In this document: positions 1 to 5,634 of the stretch, in pieces
How the letters are laid out: each line of letters opens with the position of its first letter
How positions within the stretch are numbered: the stretch's first letter is position 1
Assembly (NCBI GenBank): GCA_016186985.1
Contig: JACPKO010000091.1
Span: forward strand, 1 to 19,824
DNA: 19,824 nt
Reading direction: 5' to 3'
Source of the DNA: Candidatus Daviesbacteria bacterium
Lineage (GTDB): Bacteria; Patescibacteriota; Microgenomatia; Daviesbacterales; UBA10151
Notes under the pieces: generated by a model
The model's input: the letters and a program-made list of their open reading frames with translations, nothing else
The model's database searches: none
Told to the model about the DNA's origin: nothing
Translations under genes and position numbers: made by a program

Positions 1-72
1 AGATCTCTTAATAAAGTCTTAAGGGAATTAAATAACTGGGGAGAAAAACACGAAAATTCCTTAAATGGATAA
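1..72 (+). CDS. C-terminal end of an unidentified protein (partial)
   Basis: Frame 1 is open from the first base of the window to a TAA at 70-72, giving 23 residues that end in the hydrophilic stretch LNNWGEKHENSLNG. The other two forward frames hit stops within the first 21 bases. The stop lies inside the start of the next gene (ATGGATAA at 65-72), an 8-base overlap of the kind seen in translationally coupled gene pairs. Too little is visible to name a family. The call rests only on the open frame and the overlap. Confidence 0.45.
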   Translation, partial: RSLNKVLRELNNWGEKHENSLNG

Positions 73-436
73 AAATGCAATAGCTGGAATTTATAAAAAA
101 GTTATTGAACCGAATTTGAAGAATTGGGTAGTTTTTGAGCACGGAACTTGTGTGATTATTTACCATTCTAAGGAAGATTTGGAAAATGAGGCAAAAGAGG
201 TGTTGCAAAAATATGGCTTACCTACTCCCGGTACACCTTCAGCAGATTTTGAGGTGATGAAACTTCAAGGATTAGCAGGTTGGATTGTTTCAGGGAACCA
301 GCCGGGTATTTTAAATTATGTTTCAGAAGATGAGGGAGAAGACAAGGAAGATTATGAAATTGGGCTTATTGGAAGAAATAAAAAAGAACAAGATTTAAAG
401 GAATTAAAAATTATCTATATTGAAAGAGCTAGCTGA
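65..436 (+). CDS. Small acidic protein of unknown function
   Basis: A 123-residue soluble protein that I do not recognise. It has no signal peptide or membrane segment. The N-terminal half looks like a mixed alpha/beta fold (WVVFEHGTCVIIYH, residues 20-33). It is followed by a Pro/Gly turn (GLPTPGTPSADF), a hydrophobic stretch (LQGLAGWIVSG), a Glu/Asp-rich loop (residues about 88-96) and a last strand, LKIIYIERAS. The start ATG overlaps the stop of the gene before it, so the two are probably one transcript. No Shine-Dalgarno sequence is visible. The 3' end overlaps the convergent membrane protein gene by 8 bases (429-436). Confidence 0.7.
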   Translation: MDKNAIAGIYKKVIEPNLKNWVVFEHGTCVIIYHSKEDLENEAKEVLQKYGLPTPGTPSADFEVMKLQGLAGWIVSGNQPGILNYVSEDEGEDKEDYEIGLIGRNKKEQDLKELKIIYIERAS

Positions 437-746
437 AAAGATCCACCACTACCTCAAAGATGGGAGGAAAAACCATTAAGAAAAATAAAATTGCAGAAAA
501 AACATAAGCAAAGTAGGCTTTTTTCTGGTTTGTTAATTTAAAAGACCTTAAAACAAATATAGATAAAATAAATACTAAAATCGAAAATATAAATAAACCT
601 AAAAGCGGCCCGATAGGCGGATAAAAGTTTAAAAAGTCTTTTATAAAACTAAAGCCCTCTTTTAAAATATTTAAGACCCAAAAGAAAGTTAAAGAAAAAC
701 TTCCCGCCCAGAGAAATCTTAAAGATGTAGAAATGCTTTTTTCCAT
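429..746 (-). CDS. Small membrane protein, three predicted TM segments
   Basis: I chose the ATG at 746, one base after the TAA of the upstream membrane protein gene (750-748), over a TTG at 761 that would overlap that gene. The product is 105 residues with hydrophobic stretches near residues 12-27 (FLWAGSFSLTFFWVLN), 45-66 (GPLLGLFIFSILVFILSIFVL) and 79-100 (AYFAYVFSAILFFLMVFPP). There are no recognisable catalytic motifs. The one-base spacing implies co-transcription and probably translational reinitiation with the 748-1254 gene, so the two may form one membrane complex. Function unknown. Confidence 0.7.
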   Translation of the reverse strand: MEKSISTSLRFLWAGSFSLTFFWVLNILKEGFSFIKDFLNFYPPIGPLLGLFIFSILVFILSIFVLRSFKLTNQKKAYFAYVFSAILFFLMVFPPIFEVVVDLFS

Positions 747-747
747 T

Positions 748-1254
748 TTAAACAGGAGCAATTTTTGTAACCAGTACTGCCTCCCCTGCTACAACTAAAA
801 CAAAAATCAGTGATAATATTAAACTTGTAATTACTGACAAACGCAGATATTTGTTTTGTGATTCATTAAACTTACCACCCATTTGGGAGACTATAACCAA
901 AGCTGCTAATATTAAAATTGGCGGAGCAAAAGCTAAGAATTCTTTATGCTCAAAAATGATATTATGAAGCCAGGCCAAATCTTCTGAACCTTTTAAAATT
1001 GTCCTTGGGCCGCCTTCTGCCCTATAAGGGATGTAAATTGTGAGTCCGAAGATATCAAGCAGTACTAAATCTGCAAAAAGAGCCAGAAGGGTAATTTTTA
1101 GCCATCTGAGCGCATCCTCTATTTTATCTGATAAGAAATATAATACTATCCCTGCCCCAAACAAAATCAGGGAAAGCATTGCTAAAGCCCCATGAAAGTC
1201 TGCAAGCCAACTCCAAAAAGTAAGTTTTGATAAACCCTGGATCAACTCTGCCAT
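748..1254 (-). CDS. Four-TM membrane protein of unknown function
   Basis: A 168-residue integral membrane protein with about four hydrophobic segments: residues 19-41, 52-72, 104-124 and 138-162. Between segments 2 and 3 is a loop that carries YRAEGGPRTILKG and then WLHNIIFEHKEF. Histidines near membrane borders (FHG at about 21, LHN at about 96, EHK at about 103) would be compatible with metal or heme binding, as in DUF2231-like or cytochrome b561-like four-helix proteins, but that is speculation; no diagnostic motif is seen. It is the first gene of a two-gene unit with the small membrane protein that starts one base after its stop. No Shine-Dalgarno sequence; an AT-rich ATTAAAT lies 6 bases before the ATG. 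Confidence 0.75.
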   Translation of the reverse strand: MAELIQGLSKLTFWSWLADFHGALAMLSLILFGAGIVLYFLSDKIEDALRWLKITLLALFADLVLLDIFGLTIYIPYRAEGGPRTILKGSEDLAWLHNIIFEHKEFLAFAPPILILAALVIVSQMGGKFNESQNKYLRLSVITSLILSLIFVLVVAGEAVLVTKIAPV

Positions 1255-1297
1255 CCTGAGATTTAATGTACTAAACTAAAGATTCTTGTGCAAGGGT

Positions 1298-1828
1298 TCA
1301 TTCTATAGGAGGCGGGGGGAGGAATTCTTCGCCTGCGCTGCTCACCGGAACCTCCCCGGGTTTTAGCCAGCGGACATAGGTACAACCTGTGGGTTTGCGC
1401 TCTTTACTGTCCCAACCTGACGTTGAACATTTTTCCATTTTTTTGCCTGAATTTGTTGTAAACAAAATAAGTTTATTTCCGCATTCGGGACAATCTATAT
1501 CCAAAGGCTCCTTAGTCCCGTTTAACCACTCTACATAGTCGCATCCTGTTGGCTTTCTCTCTTTTGCATCCCAGCCTCCTGTTGAGCATTTTTTCATTTT
1601 CTTGCCAAATCTGGTGGTCTGTAAGACCAAAGGATTTCCGCATTTAGGGCATTTTTCATCCAATTCCTGGGGCTCAACCTGAAACCACTTAACAAAGTCA
1701 CAGCCCTCGTTTTTGCGGGTTTCTGAATTCCAAAAACCTGTTGAGCATCTTTGTAGTTTTTTACCTGTTGGGGTTTCTGTTATATCTGCCAGAGGAGAGC
1801 CGCACTTTGGACAAAGTTCATCACTCAT
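1298..1828 (-). CDS. Triple topoisomerase-type zinc-ribbon protein
   Basis: A 176-residue protein made almost wholly of three tandem zinc ribbons of about 52 residues. Each has CPxCG, then a GKKxxxCST motif, then W(D/N)...(R/K)K..GCxYVxW. The Cys sets begin near residues 6, 60 and 113. Each unit therefore offers four Cys (CPxC...C...C), like the C4 ribbons at the C-terminus of bacterial DNA topoisomerase I. No topoisomerase catalytic domain is attached, so this is a stand-alone ribbon protein that may bind single-stranded DNA or RNA; that is an inference. The tail is proline-rich and ends PPPPIE. No Shine-Dalgarno sequence is visible before the ATG at 1828. Confidence 0.8.
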   Translation of the reverse strand: MSDELCPKCGSPLADITETPTGKKLQRCSTGFWNSETRKNEGCDFVKWFQVEPQELDEKCPKCGNPLVLQTTRFGKKMKKCSTGGWDAKERKPTGCDYVEWLNGTKEPLDIDCPECGNKLILFTTNSGKKMEKCSTSGWDSKERKPTGCTYVRWLKPGEVPVSSAGEEFLPPPPIE

Positions 1829-1881
1829 GACTATCTACATTACCTTATTTTCCAATCTGAGTAAACACCTAAATTAGAGAG

Positions 1882-2226
1882 TTAAGCTGGAGTTTCTGGA
1901 GGTATGGCTAAGTCTATCCGGCCATTTCTTCCGATTACTAGTGTAGTTGGATTTTCATCCCTTGAGGTAAAAGAAATTCCATCCTCCGTAAGGGTTGCAT
2001 CAAGACCCCAAAGTTCAATTCTTACACCATTCTTTTTGTTCAGCAATCTTACTTCTCCGGTTCCAGTTCCCAGATCTAATGTTGTATCATCTGTTCCCGG
2101 AAGTTTAATTCTGTTAACGTGCTCAAGCTTCCCTTCAAACACTATATTTTTACTATTTAACTCTGCTCCAAGATGATCGGCTATTTCTTGTGAATCCCAA
2201 AACCCTGATAGATGTTTTTCTTTCAT
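1882..2226 (-). CDS. Small beta-rich protein of unknown function
   Basis: 114 residues, soluble, not recognised. It begins with a short helical segment (SGFWDSQEIADHLGAEL). The rest alternates short strands and turns (NIVFEGKLEHVNRIKL, TTLDLGTGTGEVRLL, GVRIELWGLDATLT, TTLVIGRNGRIDLAI) and looks like a small beta-sandwich or barrel. The end is Pro-rich (PPETPA). It has its own promoter (extended -10 at 2245-2237) placed so that the mRNA would begin only a few bases before the ATG. It lies between the zinc-ribbon gene and the RAYT element, and nothing there suggests a role. Confidence 0.7.
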   Translation of the reverse strand: MKEKHLSGFWDSQEIADHLGAELNSKNIVFEGKLEHVNRIKLPGTDDTTLDLGTGTGEVRLLNKKNGVRIELWGLDATLTEDGISFTSRDENPTTLVIGRNGRIDLAIPPETPA

Positions 2227-2236
2227 ACAGTGAGGA

Positions 2237-2245
2237 ATTATAACA
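2237..2245 (-). promoter_or_regulatory. Extended -10 promoter box, near-leaderless
   Basis: The minus strand reads TGTTATAAT, a perfect extended -10 (TGnTATAAT), ending 10 bases before the ATG at 2226. Transcription would start about 3-4 bases before the ATG, leaving no room for a Shine-Dalgarno site. A TTGACA further upstream is only 9 bases from the TATAAT and cannot be its -35. Confidence 0.6.
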
Positions 2246-2307
2246 CGAGCCTGTCAAAAGATTGTATTTTGTCTATTTTTCTCTCTCCTGGCGTAGTTTT
2301 TCATGCA

Positions 2308-2349
2308 AAACTCCCACCCCCGAAACTCCCACCCCCGGGGTGGGAGTTT
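2308..2349. repeat. RAYT-associated palindromic repeat, copy A
   Basis: Two head-to-tail copies of AAACTCCCACCCCCG (2308-2322 and 2323-2337), the second running into a perfect inverted repeat. The left arm AAACTCCCACCCC is at 2323-2335, the centre base is 2336, and the right arm GGGGTGGGAGTTT is at 2337-2349. The repeat ends 26 bases before the transposase ATG. Copies B (3041-3074) and C (8405-8459) share the TCCCACCCC/GGGGTGGGA core and the same direct-then-inverted layout. This is the arrangement expected of REP/BIME elements mobilised by RAYT proteins. Confidence 0.85.
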
Positions 2350-2360
2350 ACATAAAAGTT

Positions 2361-2369
2361 TGTTATATT
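2361..2369 (+). promoter_or_regulatory. Extended -10 promoter box of the transposase gene
   Basis: TGTTATATT matches TGnTATAAT with one change and ends 6 bases before the ATG at 2376, so the transcript would start at or next to the ATG. There is no Shine-Dalgarno sequence. Confidence 0.55.
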
Positions 2370-2375
2370 TAAAAT

Positions 2376-3020
2376 ATGCCTTACAGAATCCCCGGATTCG
2401 AGAACTTCGCATTTTATCACCTGTTTAACCGCGGAGTTAATAAACAAGATATTTACGGTATTGGCAGCGACTATCAAAGATTTATACAAACTTTAATTTA
2501 CTATCAATATAGTGGACCAAAACCTAAATTCTCCAATCAAAATAGGTTTAAATTAAAGGATTTCCGGAATAATTCTAAAATCGTTAACCTTGTTTGTTAT
2601 TGCTTAATGCCAAATCATTTTCATTTGTTAATTCAGCAGGCAACAGAAGGTGGGATCCGGGAATTCATGGGTAAGCTTTCAAATAGTTATACCAAATATT
2701 TTAACACCCGCCATAACCGAACCGGACCTTTATTTCAGGGTGAGTTCAAAGCTGTATTAGTTGAATCTGATGAACAATTGATACATGTCTCACGCTATAT
2801 TCACTTAAACCCATATGTTTCAGAAATAACCAAAAATTTAAACTTTTATCCTTATTCTTCTTTTTTGGAGTATTCAAATCCGAGCTCAAGTGAAATTTGC
2901 ACAAAACAACCTATCCTGCAATTTTTTCAAAAAAATAGTTACGGGAATTTTATTCATGATTATGAAGATTATGCTTTAAGGTTAAAACAAATCACTCATC
3001 TACTTATTGATCTTGAATGA
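2376..3020 (+). CDS. REP-associated tyrosine transposase (IS200-like Y1 family)
   Basis: A 214-residue HUH/Y1 nuclease, normal length for the RAYT (TnpA-REP) family, which cleaves and joins single-stranded REP hairpin DNA. The HUH motif is MPNHFHLL (His81 and His83, the metal ligands). The catalytic tyrosine is Tyr105 or Tyr108 in SNSYTKYFN. It is followed by the family's conserved RHNRTGPLFQGEFKA segment (residues 112-125) and HVSRYIHLNPY. The N-terminal IPGFENFAFYHLFNRGVNKQDIY is also typical. Palindromes A and B lie 26 bases upstream of the ATG and 20 bases downstream of the stop, so the gene and its probable substrates form one tight unit. Nothing looks broken, so it may be active or recently active. 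Confidence 0.93.
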   Translation: MPYRIPGFENFAFYHLFNRGVNKQDIYGIGSDYQRFIQTLIYYQYSGPKPKFSNQNRFKLKDFRNNSKIVNLVCYCLMPNHFHLLIQQATEGGIREFMGKLSNSYTKYFNTRHNRTGPLFQGEFKAVLVESDEQLIHVSRYIHLNPYVSEITKNLNFYPYSSFLEYSNPSSSEICTKQPILQFFQKNSYGNFIHDYEDYALRLKQITHLLIDLE

Positions 3021-3040
3021 TAAAAGTTTCACTCTACGTA

Positions 3041-3074
3041 ATATTCCACACCGTATCCCACCCCGGGGGTGGGA
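3041..3074. repeat. RAYT-associated palindromic repeat, copy B
   Basis: A degenerate direct unit (ATATTCCACACCGT, 3041-3054) is followed by a perfect inverted repeat: TCCCACCCC at 3056-3064, centre G at 3065, GGGGTGGGA at 3066-3074. Over these 34 bases it matches the copy inside the acyltransferase gene (8426-8459) at 31 positions, so both clearly belong to one family. The hairpin is followed by GTTTTATAT, so it could also help terminate transcription of the transposase gene. The convergent metalloprotease gene ends at 3093. Confidence 0.85.
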
Positions 3075-3092
3075 GTTTTATATCTTTTGAGT

Positions 3093-3455
3093 CTAGGCTC
3101 CACGGTTTCGTAGTTGTTCATCACTCATTCCAAAATGATGACCTATTTCGTGGAGCACTGTTTTTTTGATTCTTTCTTTTGCATCTTCTAAATCTTTTGA
3201 AATCATTAAAATAGGACCTGCATAAATAATTATCTTGTCAGGGAGAGCGGAGTAGCTGGAAAGCCTCTTGGTTTTAGGGATTCCCCGGTATAAACCGAAT
3301 AATAACGAGCCTGGGTGTGCTTTGATGCTCTCAAATTCTTCTTTGCTTGGCCAGTCTTCAACAACAAACCCGACATTATCCAGTTTTGATATAAACTCCT
3401 CGGGTAAATCCTTAATCGCTTCTTCAACAACTTCCTCTACTTCTTCTAAATTCAT
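3093..3455 (-). CDS. Zincin-like metallopeptidase family protein (Zincin_1)
   Basis: A 120-residue small zincin with HEIGHHFGMSDEQL at residues 102-115, the HExxHxxG zinc site that ends this family of short possible metalloproteases (PF06262, formerly DUF1025). The N-terminal half is acidic and helical (VEEVVEEAIKDLPEEF). A central strand pair follows (GLYRGIPK, then KIIIYAGPILMI), typical of the family. His102, Glu103 and His106 are the expected zinc and catalytic residues. It has no signal peptide, so it is cytosolic; substrates of this family are not well defined. I prefer the ATG at 3455 to the TTG one codon earlier because a perfect extended -10 (TGATATAAT) ends 6 bases before it. Confidence 0.88.
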   Translation of the reverse strand: MNLEEVEEVVEEAIKDLPEEFISKLDNVGFVVEDWPSKEEFESIKAHPGSLLFGLYRGIPKTKRLSSYSALPDKIIIYAGPILMISKDLEDAKERIKKTVLHEIGHHFGMSDEQLRNRGA

Positions 3456-3461
3456 CAAAAA

Positions 3462-3470
3462 ATTATATCA
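3462..3470 (-). promoter_or_regulatory. Extended -10 promoter box, leaderless
   Basis: The minus strand reads TGATATAAT, a perfect TGnTATAAT, followed by TTTTTG and then the ATG at 3455. With 6 bases between the -10 box and the start codon, the predicted mRNA begins at the start codon itself. Confidence 0.65.
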
Positions 3471-3530
3471 AACCATTTTTTTAGGAGGCACAGGGTTTAG
3501 TATCTTTTACCTTATTCTTTCAAGCGTAAA

Positions 3531-3631
3531 ACCGCGGGTGTAACCCGGGGATAAAGCTTGTTGGCGAAGCCATCCGAGCGTAGCGAGGTAAAAGAAGAGA
3601 TACCACGGGTGAAGCGGAGCGGAATCCGTGG
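3531..3631. repeat. GC-rich imperfect palindrome pair (second repeat family)
   Basis: The 220-base gap between the metalloprotease and reductase genes holds no gene, but two GC-rich units stand out from the AT-rich background. Unit 1 (3531-3550) contains CGGGT-gta-ACCCG (3535-3547). Unit 2 (3602-3631) contains CCACGGGT...ATCCGTGG (3603-3631, one G-T pair). Both begin ACCRCGGGTG. Between them, at 3575-3587, is CGAGCGTAGCGAG, which includes the mirror repeat GAGCG-TA-GCGAG. The whole looks like a degenerate dispersed repeat. It is unrelated in sequence to the RAYT palindromes. Confidence 0.5.
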
Positions 3632-3635
3632 AGTC

Positions 3636-4474
3636 TTATTTTCCTGCATTAATTTCTCTTTTAATTTTTACAACTACCTTGCCTTTTGGATGTTCTTTTT
3701 CCAGGTAGTCAAAATAGCGCTAACCCCATATTTTGCTACTTGTTCCGGATCAAATTGGGCAGCCATAGAAACAATAATTCCGCCCTTTTTCAAAACTTTT
3801 AGGGATTTTTCAGCAGTTTCTCCGCCTACTGTGTCGAAAACCGCATCCACATTTTTGACCAAATTCTCAAAATTTTGAGATGTATAATCAATAACTTCAT
3901 CTGCACCTAAACTTTTAACAAATTCTAAAGTCTGACTGCTGGTTGTTGCGACAACTATCGCTCCATGCATTTTTGCAAGTTGTATAGCCAAGGAACCAAT
4001 ACCTCCTCCTCCACCTTGTATTAAAATCTTTTGATTGTTTTTTAGTTTTATATGATCCTCTATCGCCTGAAGGGCACTGGCTCCGGCTAAAGGCAAGGCA
4101 GCAGACTGGATAAAATCAAGGAATGAGGGCTTTAAAGCCATACTGCCAACTTTAGCTGCACTAAATTCTGCGAGTGTCCCCGACCCACCACCTAACACGA
4201 TCGCATTACCGTAAACTTCATCTCCGATTTTAAACTCAGTGACGCCGTCAAAAACCTCAACAACAATTCCTGCAAAATCAGTCCCTAGAGTAACCGGGAA
4301 AGACTTAATTGCGTTCTTTAAGAAACCTAACCGGATTTTATAGTCAATCGGGTTAAGGCTCGAAGCAAAAACTTCCACTAAAACCTGGCCATTTTTTAAC
4401 CCGGGCTTTGGAGCATTGTTATTAATTTCAATAACTTCGCTACCCCCATATTGATTAATCTGCGCTGCTTTCAT
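3636..4474 (-). pseudogene. Zinc-independent MDR quinone oxidoreductase/alcohol dehydrogenase, 3' end disrupted
   Basis: A medium-chain reductase/dehydrogenase that would reduce quinones or enals with NADPH. The open frame (stop at 3674) gives 266 residues with the GroES-like domain (MKAAQINQYGGSEVIEI, SSLNPIDYKIRLG, GTDFAGIVVEV, GDEVYG) and the Rossmann nucleotide loop QGGGGGIGSLAIQLAK near residue 155. Family members run about 305-330 residues. Here, after AKYGVSA (residue about 254), the frame turns to TTWKKNIQKAR and stops. The other frame at 3719-3636 reads YFDYLEKEHPKGKVVVKIK, the conserved MDR C-terminus. So the gene seems to have lost about 40-50 codons and the reading frame near 3715-3720. 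Catalytic and cofactor sites remain, but it is probably not a normal enzyme. A sequencing error alone would not explain the missing codons. Confidence 0.8.
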
Positions 4475-4481
4475 AGTGAGA

Positions 4482-4492
4482 AATATATAACA
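4482..4492 (-). promoter_or_regulatory. Extended -10-like promoter box of the reductase gene
   Basis: The minus strand reads TGTTATATATT just upstream of the ATG at 4474. Read as TGnTATATA it leaves 9 bases to the ATG; read as TATATT it leaves 7. No Shine-Dalgarno site. This fits the near-leaderless pattern of the window. Confidence 0.45.
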
Positions 4493-4562
4493 TTTAGCTC
4501 ATTTTTAATAGAGTTGCAATTATAAATGAAGTTAATACGAGTCTTAAAAATTTCTCCCGGAC

Positions 4563-5585
4563 TTAAAACGATATCTGATCAATGAACCTTGAAAATAACG
4601 ACTGCTCCTCGGCTGTTAATTGCCCGGTTTGAGCGGAAACAAAGGCGGTGATAGCAGTCTTTAAAGGAATAAACCCTAAGAATTTATGGCTTTTCTCTCC
4701 TTTTATCTTATAAACCAGCTCGTCGTTTCTGGTCTCTATCTCCACACTATCCTCTCCATCTTCCTGACCGATATCACTTAAAACACTATTTGACAGCATA
4801 TTTTCTATTGCCTGATCAGGAAGTACAGCGACTGTTTTTTGTCCTGACGGCGTTGTTACAACAAGTTCGTTTGTTTCAGGATTAATGGACAGCGGGAACT
4901 GTGTTCTTGCCTTTTTATTATTTTTCTTAATGACTACTCCCCCGCTTGAAGTAGCTATTTCTATTCCCTCTTCCAATAACTTATCTTCTATTTCATCTTC
5001 TATATCCTCAATCTCTTCCTCATGCAGTTCGTCCCTTTCAAACTCTGCTTCACCAGTACCCTCGCGTTCCCTTTCGATTTTTAGAGTGCCGTTTTCAAAT
5101 TTTACTTTGAACTTGCCTCTCTCTATCTCAACTTTTATTCGGCCGTCATCTTCAATCTTGGATTTAAATTTTCCCTCCTCAGATTCTATTTCTGTTTCGC
5201 TTTTTCCGCTTTCGGATGATGTTTTAACTTTAAATTCACGGTCTTGTTTTAACTTAAATTCAGATTCCTGTTTTTTTTGAATTTTTATAACCCTTTCCTG
5301 GTTTTTCTTTTCCCCGCCGGTTTTTTTCTCTTCCTCTTTTTTTACTTCCTCCACCTTTTTTTCATCTTCATTTAATCTTTTTTCCTCTTTCTTAATCTCC
5401 TCTTTTGCTTTTTTTTCTTCCTCCTTAACTTCTTCATCTTCCCCCAGTACAGAGGAACTATTAAATTGCGGGAATTCCCGGGTGGTTTTAATAACAGAAG
5501 TTGATGCGAATCCGAAAAGAATTAACCCTGCGAGTATAAAAAGTATGTGTGCAAAACCTTTTGAATCAATTTTTGAGGCAGGCAT
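4563..5585 (-). CDS. Membrane-anchored Lys/Glu-rich coiled-coil protein
   Basis: I start at the ATG at 5585 (340 residues). An upstream extension would run into the DUF2207 gene and encodes low-quality sequence. Residues 11-30 (FAHILFILAGLILFGFASTS) form one N-terminal membrane anchor. Residues about 50-215 are dominated by Lys and Glu (EEEKKAKEEIKKEEKRL, EFKVKTSSESG, KFKVKFENGTLKIERE) and should form long charged helices and hairpins. A C-terminal globular part begins near TQFPLSINPETNELVV and ends LFSRFIDQISF. It probably projects outside the membrane. It follows the DUF2207 gene by 49 bases on the same strand, so the two are likely co-transcribed. No family recognised. Confidence 0.75.
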   Translation of the reverse strand: MPASKIDSKGFAHILFILAGLILFGFASTSVIKTTREFPQFNSSSVLGEDEEVKEEEKKAKEEIKKEEKRLNEDEKKVEEVKKEEEKKTGGEKKNQERVIKIQKKQESEFKLKQDREFKVKTSSESGKSETEIESEEGKFKSKIEDDGRIKVEIERGKFKVKFENGTLKIEREREGTGEAEFERDELHEEEIEDIEDEIEDKLLEEGIEIATSSGGVVIKKNNKKARTQFPLSINPETNELVVTTPSGQKTVAVLPDQAIENMLSNSVLSDIGQEDGEDSVEIETRNDELVYKIKGEKSHKFLGFIPLKTAITAFVSAQTGQLTAEEQSLFSRFIDQISF

Positions 5586-5634
5586 TATTACCAGCCTAAC
5601 TCCACAAGAGATCCCTGTCAAGGGTTTTATCCCC

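Noticed and set aside
2250..2262. TTGACA upstream of the gene starting at 2226 as a -35 box
   Set aside because: Only 9 bases separate it from the TATAAT, far below the usual 16-18.
3093..3455. Zincin gene as a phage or toxin-antitoxin component
   Set aside because: It is a common single-copy chromosomal family and no partner or phage gene is adjacent.
4885..5280. Open forward frame of 131 codons, Ser/Leu-rich
   Set aside because: It is the complement of the Lys/Glu-rich coding region; such composition keeps the opposite strand open. No start signals or homology.
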